Source: Pseudodonghicola flavimaris
GTDB taxonomy: Bacteria; Pseudomonadota; Alphaproteobacteria; Rhodobacterales; Rhodobacteraceae
Assembly (NCBI RefSeq): GCF_030164425.1
Contig: NZ_JASNJD010000020.1
Span: 32,317 to 96,316, forward strand
Reading direction: 5' to 3'
DNA length: 64,000 bases
Shown here in pieces: positions 28,020-35,169 of the stretch. The notes below the pieces were generated by a model. That model was not told the DNA's origin. It made no database searches and saw nothing but the letters and a program-made list of their open reading frames with translations. Every line of letters starts with the position of its first letter. Positions within the stretch are counted from its first letter, which is position 1. Made by a program: the position numbers and the translations under genes.

Positions 28020-28408
28020 CCGAATTCAGCACCACCCCCGAAACCCGGCTGGCCCGCTGCCATTGCGGCGCCGTCGTGATCGAGGCCTATCTGCCCGAAG
28101 GGCTGGCCTCGGCGCGGCGCTGCGACTGTTCGCTCTGCCGCCGGCGCGGACCCGGCGCGGTCACCGCGCTGACCGCAAGGCTCAAGGTGCTACAGGGCGA
28201 GGAAGCCCTCGGCGTCTATACCTGGGGCACCCATACGGCGCGGCATTATTTCTGCAAGACCTGCGGCATCTATACCCACCACCAACGGCGGTCGGATCCG
28301 GCGGAATGCGGGGTCAACATCGGCTGTCTCGACGGCATCACGCCGCGCGACTTCGCCGATATCCCCTGGACAGACGGGATCAACTACCGGCTCGACGGCC
28401 CGAACTGA
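28016..28408 (+). CDS. GFA-family (CENP-V/GFA) zinc protein
   Basis: A 130-residue zinc-binding protein of the glutathione-dependent formaldehyde-activating (GFA) fold. Cys ligands are visible in C-H-C-G-A (15-19), C-D-C-S-L-C (40-45) and C-K-T-C-G (83-87). Members are thought to bind S-hydroxymethylglutathione or related thiols, but catalytic proof is limited. It is translationally coupled to the rhomboid gene by a 4-base overlap. Confidence 0.87.
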   Translation: MTEFSTTPETRLARCHCGAVVIEAYLPEGLASARRCDCSLCRRRGPGAVTALTARLKVLQGEEALGVYTWGTHTARHYFCKTCGIYTHHQRRSDPAECGVNIGCLDGITPRDFADIPWTDGINYRLDGPN

Positions 28409-28448
28409 GCCGTCGTCCTGCCGGGCAGTTCCCGGCGCGTCCGCAGGC

Positions 28449-29234
28449 TCAGCCGCGAATGACCTTGGAGAAGGCGTTGAAGATCGGCTCGTTGGCACAA
28501 ATCACCTCGCCGTCGTCGAGGATGCGTCCCTCCGGATCGATCGGCTGGACAAGACCGCCCGCCTCGCTCACCAGCAGGGTACCGGCGGCCAGATCCCAAG
28601 GGTTCAGACGGCGTTCCCAGAACCCGTCGTAGCGACCGGCGGCGACATAGGCCAGATCGAGCGCAGCCGCGCCCCAGCGGCGCACCCCGGCACAGACCGG
28701 CAACAGGCGCGCTAGATCCTGCAGCGTCGCCGGCAGATCGCTGCGGCCGCCGAACGGCAGGCCGGTGGCGAAGATCGCCTCGATCATCCGGTTGCGGCCC
28801 GACACCCGCAGGCGGCTTTCGTTCATCCAGGCACCCGCGCCCTTTTCGGCAAAGAACATCTCGTCCTTGGCAGCGTCATAGACCACACCGGCGACGATCT
28901 TGCCCTTGTGCTCCAGCGCGATGGAGATCGCCCAATGCGGCAGGCCGTGCAGGAAGTTGGTGGTGCCGTCCAGCGGATCGACGATCCAGCGCCGGGTCGG
29001 ATCCTCGCCCGGGGTTTCGCCGCCCTCTTCGGCCAGCCAGCCGTAGGTCGGGCGCGCGCCCATCAGTTCGTCCTTCAGGATCGCTTCGGCGGCCAGATCG
29101 GCCTTCGACACGAAGTCGCCGGCGCCCTTCATCGAGACCTGGAGGTTCTCCACCTCGCGGAAGTCCTTGACCAGCGACCGCCCCGCCTTGCGTGCGGCTT
29201 TGATCATGATGTTGAGGTTGGCGCTGCCAATCAT
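28449..29234 (-). CDS. suhB: inositol-1-monophosphatase family protein
   Basis: A 261-residue Mg-dependent phosphatase of the FIG superfamily, dephosphorylating inositol monophosphate. Metal sites are E-E-G-G near residue 67, W-I-V-D-P-L-D-G-T-T-N-F near 84 and N-P-W-D-L-A-A-G near 212. SuhB also joins ribosomal RNA antitermination complexes in enterobacteria; whether that holds here is unknown. The ATG at 29234 has AGGAG upstream; the open frame to 29459 is not coding. Confidence 0.9.
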   Translation of the reverse strand: MIGSANLNIMIKAARKAGRSLVKDFREVENLQVSMKGAGDFVSKADLAAEAILKDELMGARPTYGWLAEEGGETPGEDPTRRWIVDPLDGTTNFLHGLPHWAISIALEHKGKIVAGVVYDAAKDEMFFAEKGAGAWMNESRLRVSGRNRMIEAIFATGLPFGGRSDLPATLQDLARLLPVCAGVRRWGAAALDLAYVAAGRYDGFWERRLNPWDLAAGTLLVSEAGGLVQPIDPEGRILDDGEVICANEPIFNAFSKVIRG

Positions 29235-29303
29235 GGTTCCGGCTCCTGTCTCGGTCGGGGTGCGCCGGGTGCGGCGCGGGCACAGTCTGGGGGTCGTTCG
29301 GCG

Positions 29304-29336
29304 GATCCTGAGGATCAGATCGCGCGTATACGCGCG
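29304..29336. promoter_or_regulatory. palindromes in the suhB/oxidoreductase divergent promoter
   Basis: CGCGCGTATACGCGCG (29321-29336) is a perfect 16-bp palindrome. GATCCT-G-AGGATC (29304-29316) is a second inverted repeat 5 bases away. Both sit centrally in the 247-base divergent gap; regulatory use is inferred. Confidence 0.4.
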
Positions 29337-29481
29337 GGAGACAGGCTTGCCAACCGCAAAACACCGCAAAACAAGGCGATCGCATGGCATCTCTGCCGTT
29401 ACGTCAGAACCCGGCCGGCTTGCCAACAGGGACGTCCGGCGCCACCGTGCCGTCGACATCGCGCGAAGAGGAGACGCCGAA

Positions 29482-30522
29482 ATGACCGAACAGATGTACC
29501 GCGTGGCCCTGGCCAGCCGCCCCCAGGGGGCCCCGGCCGCAGAGAACTTCCGCTATGAAGCCGTCCCGATGCCCGAACCCGCCGAGGGCGAGGTGCTGGT
29601 GCGGGTGCACTACATGTCGCTCGATCCGTACATGCGCGGGCGGATGGACGACGCCAAATCCTATGCCGCGCCGGTGCCGATCGGCGGCACCATGGAGGCT
29701 GGCGGCGTCGGTGAGGTCATCGCCTCGAAAAGCGCCGCCTTCCAGCCCGGCGATTTCGCCTTCGGCATGTTCGGCTGGGCGACCCATGGCTGCCTGCCGG
29801 CCAAGATGCTGCGCAAGATCGACCCGGCCCAGGCGCCGATCACCACGGCGCTGGGGGTTCTGGGGATGCCGGGCTTCACCGGCTGGCACGGGCTGACCGC
29901 CTATGGCCAGCCCAAGGCCGGTGAAACCCTGGTGGTCGCCGCCGCAACCGGGCCGGTGGGCTCGATGGTGGGTCAGGTGGCGCGGCTGGCCGGGCTGCGC
30001 ACCGTTGGCATCGCCGGCGGCGCCGACAAATGCAAGATGGCGACCGAGACTTTCGGGTTCGATGTCTGCCTCGACCACCGCGCCTATGACAGCGCCCGCG
30101 ACCTGCGCGCCGCCCTGTCCGAGGCCTGCCCGGACGGTATCGACATCTATTTCGAGAATGTCGGCGGCAAGGTGCTGGAGGCAGTGATCCCGCTGATGAA
30201 CAACTTCGGCCGCATCCCGATCTGCGGCATGATCGCCTGGTACGATGCCGGCGCGCTCGGCGCCGGGGCTGCCGCCGAGGGGCTGACCGCCCCGGCGCTG
30301 TGGCGCAATATCCTGGTGAAATTCCTGTCGGTGCAGGGCTTCATCATCTCCAACCACTACGACCGCTATGGCAGCTTCCTGAAAGAGATCGCGCCGAAGG
30401 TGGCCTCCGGCGAGATCGCCTATGTCGAGGATGTCGCCGAAGGACTGGAAAACGCGCCGGCCACCTTCATGGCTATGCTGAAGGGCGGCAACCACGGCAA
30501 GCAGATCGTCAAGCTGATCTGA
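29482..30522 (+). CDS. NADP-dependent medium-chain oxidoreductase (CurA/leukotriene B4 DH-like)
   Basis: A 346-residue zinc-free MDR enzyme of the alkenal/one reductase group, which reduces activated double bonds with NADPH. N-terminal Y-M-S-L-D-P-Y-M-R-G-R-M lies near 44. The nucleotide loop reads A-A-T-G-P-V-G-S-M-V-G-Q, where relatives have A-A-S-G-A-V-G. F-E-N-V-G-G-K-V-L-E lies near 216. The ATG at 29482 has GAAGAGGAG upstream; the frame's 5' extension crosses the divergent promoter. The natural substrate is unknown. Confidence 0.9.
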   Translation: MTEQMYRVALASRPQGAPAAENFRYEAVPMPEPAEGEVLVRVHYMSLDPYMRGRMDDAKSYAAPVPIGGTMEAGGVGEVIASKSAAFQPGDFAFGMFGWATHGCLPAKMLRKIDPAQAPITTALGVLGMPGFTGWHGLTAYGQPKAGETLVVAAATGPVGSMVGQVARLAGLRTVGIAGGADKCKMATETFGFDVCLDHRAYDSARDLRAALSEACPDGIDIYFENVGGKVLEAVIPLMNNFGRIPICGMIAWYDAGALGAGAAAEGLTAPALWRNILVKFLSVQGFIISNHYDRYGSFLKEIAPKVASGEIAYVEDVAEGLENAPATFMAMLKGGNHGKQIVKLI

Positions 30523-30540
30523 GCCGCCGCCGCTCCGGGC

Positions 30541-31509
30541 TCAGAGGCCCAGAACCGCAGCGACCTCCCCGGGCGACACCGCGCCCGGGGCAATCCCCTC
30601 GCGCAACATCCGCGCCCCCAGGGCCGCCAGATAGCCGTTCACCGGCGCCTCGATCCCGTTCAGACGCCCGATCAGCGCGATTTCCCCGTTCAGATAATCG
30701 GTCTCGATCGACCCCGCGCCGCGCGCCAGGCTCTGCGCGGTCGAGGTTCCGGCCCGGCCGACCCCTTCGACCGGCGCCATCTGCATGAACTCCTTGCGGC
30801 GCGGATCGGCGAGGCCGACATCCTGCCAGCCGATACCGGCCGCCTGCAGCACCTGCCGTGCCTCGGCCCGGGCAGCCTCGGCCAGCCGGTCGGTCAGATC
30901 GCCGTCCCCCAGCGCCGCCTCACAGATATTGCGCAGGTTCAGCAGCAGCTTGCCGTATTTGCTCGCCATCACATCGGTGGCCACGAAGGCCGCGAAATTG
31001 CCTCGGTTGAGCGCGCCCGCCAGCGCCTCATCTGCGGCATCGGCCCCGCCCGGATAGCGACCGAGATCGAAGATCCCCATCCGCGGCCCGGCGAAGATCG
31101 CCACTTCGCCCGGCACGGTGAACTGCGACGGAGACATCACCGTCATGCCATGGACATTCGGAAACAACCTCAGCGCCGCGCGTTCGTTTGCCACCCCGTT
31201 CTGGGCGCAGAACAGCGGCTGATCGCTCAACCCCGCCGCCCGCAGCTGGCCCAGCGCCGCCGCCGTGTCCTGCCCCTTGACCGTCAGGATCACCACATCC
31301 TCGGGCGTCAGAGCGATGTCGGACGGATCGGCGACACAGTCGAACCGCGTGTGTTCCACCCAACCCGGCCCCCGCAGGGTGAGCCCGCCGCTCCGCAGCG
31401 CCTCCAGCTGGGCACCACGGGCAATACCCACGACCTCCTGGCCGCTCAGCGCAAGGCCGCCCGCAATGACGCCGCCGATGGCGCCGACCCCATGAACGAT
31501 GACACGCAT
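30541..31509 (-). CDS. panE: ketopantoate reductase family protein
   Basis: A 322-residue ApbA/PanE-type dehydrogenase. The N-terminal dinucleotide loop is H-G-V-G-A-I-G-G, followed by C-A-Q-N-G-V-A-N-E near residue 101. A conserved Lys lies in A-S-K-Y-G-K-L-L-L-N-L near 183. It may reduce 2-dehydropantoate to pantoate for CoA synthesis. Many paralogues of this family act on other 2-keto acids, so the symbol is tentative. It ends 18 bases from the convergent oxidoreductase, and metR lies 66 bases upstream on the same strand. Confidence 0.8.
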   Translation of the reverse strand: MRVIVHGVGAIGGVIAGGLALSGQEVVGIARGAQLEALRSGGLTLRGPGWVEHTRFDCVADPSDIALTPEDVVILTVKGQDTAAALGQLRAAGLSDQPLFCAQNGVANERAALRLFPNVHGMTVMSPSQFTVPGEVAIFAGPRMGIFDLGRYPGGADAADEALAGALNRGNFAAFVATDVMASKYGKLLLNLRNICEAALGDGDLTDRLAEAARAEARQVLQAAGIGWQDVGLADPRRKEFMQMAPVEGVGRAGTSTAQSLARGAGSIETDYLNGEIALIGRLNGIEAPVNGYLAALGARMLREGIAPGAVSPGEVAAVLGL

Positions 31510-31575
31510 GATAATCCTTTCCGATCGTCTCGATGATGTCCGCCCCGGAGACCCGCTGTCCCGGTCCCGGCGGTC

Positions 31576-32499
31576 TCAGGCCTGTTGCAGCTTGCGCGCT
31601 TCCTGCCGGGCCAGCGTGATCAGCTCGCGCATGAAGGGCTTGTCGCGATCCTCGTCGCGCACGGCGGCATAGAGGCCGCGGGTGATCCCCGCCTCTGTCA
31701 GCGGCCGAGTGACATAGTCGGAACTGTATTTGACCTCGCGCACCACCCAGTCCGGCAGCACCGAAACCCCGCGGTTCGACACCACCAGCAGCAGGATCAT
31801 CGCCGTCAGCTCCACCTGCCGCACCGCCGCCGGTTCCACCTTGGCCGGCCCCAGCAGCTGGCTGAAGATATCCAGCCGCGACCGTTCCACCGGATAGGTG
31901 ATCAGGGTCTGATCGCGGAAATCCTCCGCGTCGATCCAGGGTTTCGCCGCCAGCGGGTGCGAGGCGGCGGCCACGAAAACCGGCGCGTAATCGAACAGTT
32001 CGATGAATTCCACCCCCGGCAGCACCTCCGGATCGGAGGAGACCACCAGGTCCACCTCCCCCTTCAGCAGCGCCGGCAGCGCGTCGAAGGCCAGCCCCGG
32101 ACGGATATCGACATCGACATCGGGCCAGCTGCGGCGAAAGCTCTCCAGCACCGGGAACAGCCATTCGAAACAGGCATGACATTCGATCGCGATATGCAGC
32201 CGCCCGGCGCGGCCGCTTTTCAGCGCCCCGAATTCCTTTTCCATCGCCTCGATCTGCGGCAGCACCTGTTCGGCCAGCCGCAACAGCCGCAGCCCCGCCG
32301 CCGACAGCCGCATCGGCTTCGATCTGCGCACGAACAGTTCGACCCCGGCCTGATCTTCCAGCCCCTTGATCTGATGGCTCAGCGCGCTCTGGGTGATGTG
32401 CAGCTGGTCGGCCGCCCGGGCCAGCCCGCCACAGTCGTGTATGGCCTTGATGGTCCGCAGATGGCGGAACTCCAGATGGAAACCCACAGTTTGACTCAT
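31576..32499 (-). CDS. metR: LysR-family methionine regulator MetR
   Basis: A 307-residue LysR-type activator. The winged helix-turn-helix spans residues about 10-65 (G-L-A-R-A-A-D-Q-L-H-I-T-Q-S-A-L-S-H-Q) and an effector domain fills the rest, with H-A-C-F-E-W-L near 106, a MetR hallmark. In enterobacteria MetR uses homocysteine to control metE/metF. It is divergent from metF with a TGAG-N5-CTCA site between, which supports the assignment. Confidence 0.9.
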   Translation of the reverse strand: MSQTVGFHLEFRHLRTIKAIHDCGGLARAADQLHITQSALSHQIKGLEDQAGVELFVRRSKPMRLSAAGLRLLRLAEQVLPQIEAMEKEFGALKSGRAGRLHIAIECHACFEWLFPVLESFRRSWPDVDVDIRPGLAFDALPALLKGEVDLVVSSDPEVLPGVEFIELFDYAPVFVAAASHPLAAKPWIDAEDFRDQTLITYPVERSRLDIFSQLLGPAKVEPAAVRQVELTAMILLLVVSNRGVSVLPDWVVREVKYSSDYVTRPLTEAGITRGLYAAVRDEDRDKPFMRELITLARQEARKLQQA

Positions 32500-32516
32500 G
32501 TTGTTGATGAGAATTA

Positions 32517-32529
32517 TGAGTTTGTCTCA
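32517..32529. promoter_or_regulatory. MetR-type box between metR and metF
   Basis: TGAG-TTTGT-CTCA is an inverted repeat with the 5-base spacing of the MetR consensus TGAA-N5-TTCA. It is central in the 74-base divergent gap. Confidence 0.6.
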
Positions 32530-32573
32530 CAATGGGGAATATGCGACAAGAGTGAAAATTTGAGGATAGACCC

Positions 32574-33461
32574 GTGACCACTCCTGTGACCCCCAAAGTG
32601 CCCGAAGTTTCGTTCGAATTCTTCCCGCCGCAGAATCTGGAAGGTTCCTTCCGGCTGTGGGACACGGTGCAATCGCTCGCACCGCTGGACCCGCGGTTCG
32701 TCTCCGTCACCTACGGGGCCGGCGGCACCACCCGTGACCTGACCCGCGATGCCGTGGCGACGCTGCACAAGTCCTCCGGCCTGAAGGTGGCGGCGCATCT
32801 GACCTGCGTCAACGCCACCCGGGAAGAGACCCTGACCATCGCCGACAGCTTCGCCAAGGCCGGCGTGACCGAGATCGTCGCGCTGCGTGGCGACCCGCCG
32901 AAAGGCGAAGGCAAGTTCACCCCCTACCCCGGCGGCTTTGCCAATTCGGTGGAGCTGATCGAGGCGCTGGCCGCCACCGGCCAGTTCTCGATCCGCGTCG
33001 GCTGCTATCCGGACGTCCATCCTGAGGCCGCCTCGGCCCAGGCCGATATCGACTGGCTGAAGCGCAAGCTGGACGCCGGCGCTGATGAGGCGCTGACCCA
33101 GTTCTTCTTCGAGGCGGAAACCTTCTTCCGCTTCCGCGACGCCTGCGAAAAGGCCGGTATCGACGGCAGCCGGATCACCCCCGGCATCCTGCCGATCGAG
33201 AACTGGAAGGGCGCCCGCAACTTCGCCCGCCGCTGCGGCACCCATATCCCGCAGTGGGTCGAGGAGGCCTTCGACAAGGCAGTGCGCGATGGCCGCGAGG
33301 ATCTGCTGGCCACAGCGCTCTGCACCGAGCTTTGCAGCGATCTGCTGGCCGGCGGCGTCGAGCGGCTGCATTTCTACACGCTGAACCGGCCGGAACTGAC
33401 CCGCGATGTCTGCCACGCCCTCGGCGTGACGCCGAAAGCGAACCTGCAGAACGTGGCGTAA
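32574..33461 (+). CDS. metF: methylenetetrahydrofolate reductase
   Basis: A 295-residue flavin enzyme reducing 5,10-methylene- to 5-methyltetrahydrofolate for methionine synthesis. S-F-E-F-F-P-P opens the barrel near residue 10 with the catalytic Glu. A-L-R-G-D-P-P-K-G lies near 102 and the Q-F-F-F-E strand near 178. The start is GTG at 32574 behind TGAGGA. It is divergent from metR, which very likely regulates it. Confidence 0.96.
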   Translation: MTTPVTPKVPEVSFEFFPPQNLEGSFRLWDTVQSLAPLDPRFVSVTYGAGGTTRDLTRDAVATLHKSSGLKVAAHLTCVNATREETLTIADSFAKAGVTEIVALRGDPPKGEGKFTPYPGGFANSVELIEALAATGQFSIRVGCYPDVHPEAASAQADIDWLKRKLDAGADEALTQFFFEAETFFRFRDACEKAGIDGSRITPGILPIENWKGARNFARRCGTHIPQWVEEAFDKAVRDGREDLLATALCTELCSDLLAGGVERLHFYTLNRPELTRDVCHALGVTPKANLQNVA

Positions 33462-33518
33462 CGGCTTGTCCGCCCCCACCGGGATGCTAGCGTCCCGGCG
33501 CGAGGAGGAGGACATGCC

Positions 33519-34001
33519 ATGAAATACGCCGAAAGCCTGGACGATCTGCTGAGCCCCGAAGAGCTGTCGAAGCTCTCGGGGCTCGAATTCATGGAGGCGA
33601 TGCGCGACGGCCGACTGCCGGCACCGCCGATCTCCCGCACGCTGAACTATCGCCTGCATCAGATCGAAAAGGGCCGCGTGGTGTTCCGCGGCCGCCCCGG
33701 CTTCGATTTCACTAACCCGCTGGGCTCGGTCCACGGCGGCTGGTACGGCACGCTGCTGGACAGCTCCATGGCCTGCGCGGTGCAGACCATGGTCGATCGC
33801 GGCGCCACCTACACAACGCTGGAATACAAGATCAACATCCTGCGCCCGGTGCCGATCGGCGTGGAAGTCGACAGCATCGGCATCGCCGATCACGTCGGCC
33901 GCTCCACCGGCGTGGCCCATGGCGAAATCCGCGGCGTCGCCGACGACAAGCTCTATGCCACCGGCTCCACCACCTGCATCGTCATGCGCCTGCCTGGCTG
34001 A
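33519..34001 (+). CDS. PaaI-family thioesterase
   Basis: A 160-residue hotdog thioesterase. N-P-L-G-S-V-H-G-G-W-Y-G-T-L-L-D (about 66-81) holds the conserved HGG and the acidic residue of the active site. A ~35-residue N-terminal extension precedes the fold. The ribosome site GAGGAGGAGGA is very strong. It differs from the first thioesterase in the window by having the HGG motif and the extension. The acyl-CoA substrate is unknown. Confidence 0.85.
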   Translation: MKYAESLDDLLSPEELSKLSGLEFMEAMRDGRLPAPPISRTLNYRLHQIEKGRVVFRGRPGFDFTNPLGSVHGGWYGTLLDSSMACAVQTMVDRGATYTTLEYKINILRPVPIGVEVDSIGIADHVGRSTGVAHGEIRGVADDKLYATGSTTCIVMRLPG

Positions 34002-34017
34002 GCCCGCCCCCTGCCTG

Positions 34018-34078
34018 CTTCGACCTGGGTCCAAATATCCCGGGGGAGGCGCCAGAGGCGCCGGGGGCAGAGCCCCCC
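34018..34078 (+). repeat. dispersed intergenic hairpin repeat, copy 2
   Basis: CTTCGACCTGGGTCCAAATA opens the element. The core AAATATCCCGGGGG, a small GGCGCC…GGCGCC stem and GGGGGCAGAGCCCCC follow. It lies between the convergent thioesterase and DUF2235 genes. Confidence 0.75.
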
Positions 34079-34137
34079 AACTCTCCCGGTCGCGGAGCCG
34101 CTGTCACCGGCAGCCCTCCTCTCGTCCGGGGACGTGT

Positions 34138-35169
34138 TCAGTGGCGTGTCGACGACAGGCTTTCATAGATCCGTTCGGAGGGATCGACGCCCACCACCCG
34201 CGGCTTGCGCAGCAGGAAGAGCTTGCCCCAGCCGCGCCAGGTCCCGACCGAGGGCGCCGTGGGGTCGGTGAAGAACCGCAACGCCCAGCCCTGCGGCAAC
34301 GGCAAGCCGCAGCGTTCGGCCTGCTCCAGCATCCAGACCAGCGACATGTTGGCCAGCGGCCGGGCCACCTCATAGCCGCCCAACTGGCCGCCGATATCGC
34401 CATGGGCGCCACGGAACCAGACCTGTTCCACATGTCCCGGCCAGTCGCGCGATCCGGTCCACAGCACCGGCTCGAAGACCGCCCGGGTCTCATCCAGCGC
34501 CAGCGCGTGAAACCCGTTGCGGACCGAGGCGCCGAGGTGATGATTGTGAAAGGCGTGCCGCTCCTCCGTCAGCGTCCACAGGAACGGCAGCCGCAGCCCC
34601 AGCGCCTTGACGGTGTCCCAGACCCCGACCATCTCGATCTCCACCGACGGGTGGCAATGCGCCCGCGCAAAGGCCCGGGCGGCCGCGCTCAGCGGTGTCA
34701 TCTCATAGTGACGATAGACGCTGCGGATGTTGCGCTCGGTGGCGCTCTCGGCACGCAGCAGCCCGACCTGATCGATCATCCCCGCCAGCGAGCGCACCGC
34801 ATAGGCGCCGCGCGAATAGCCCATCAGATAGATCCGATCGCCGGGATGATAGCGCGAGGCGAGATAGCCATAGGCCCGGCGAATCTGCCGGTTGATGCCG
34901 CGCCCCATCACCACATCGGCGGTGGCGTGCCAATGCGGCCATTGCACTCCCGCCTCGTAATAGACCGAGACCCGCGCCCCCATCTCTCGACAGAGGCGAT
35001 AGGTCGTTCCGGCATGCGTCTCATACCCCGGCTCCAGCGACGACATGGTGCCGTCGAGGATGATCACATGGGTCAGCGGGCCACGATATCGGGTCTCGGC
35101 AGAATGTTCCGACCGGAGCGGCCGGCTGAACCAGCCGAAGACCCGGTCACGCAGCCGCCTCAGCACCAT
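34138..35169 (-). CDS. DUF2235 alpha/beta hydrolase
   Basis: A 343-residue hydrolase with the DUF2235 domain, the catalytic domain also used by Tle1 phospholipase effectors. V-I-I-L-D-G-T lies near 35 and the nucleophile elbow M-G-Y-S-R-G near 118. G-V-W-D-T-V lies near 182 and W-F-R-G-A-H-G-D-I-G-G near 250 carries the conserved His/Asp. There is no signal peptide and no type VI secretion gene nearby, so it is probably a housekeeping esterase. Its first 23 bases overlap the end of the molybdenum hydroxylase gene, so the two are co-expressed. Confidence 0.85.
   Translation of the reverse strand: MVLRRLRDRVFGWFSRPLRSEHSAETRYRGPLTHVIILDGTMSSLEPGYETHAGTTYRLCREMGARVSVYYEAGVQWPHWHATADVVMGRGINRQIRRAYGYLASRYHPGDRIYLMGYSRGAYAVRSLAGMIDQVGLLRAESATERNIRSVYRHYEMTPLSAAARAFARAHCHPSVEIEMVGVWDTVKALGLRLPFLWTLTEERHAFHNHHLGASVRNGFHALALDETRAVFEPVLWTGSRDWPGHVEQVWFRGAHGDIGGQLGGYEVARPLANMSLVWMLEQAERCGLPLPQGWALRFFTDPTAPSVGTWRGWGKLFLLRKPRVVGVDPSERIYESLSSTRH

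Noticed and set aside
34138..35169. DUF2235 protein as a type VI secretion phospholipase effector
   Set aside because: No VgrG, Hcp or immunity gene is nearby and the gene overlaps a metabolic gene; a housekeeping hydrolase is more likely.
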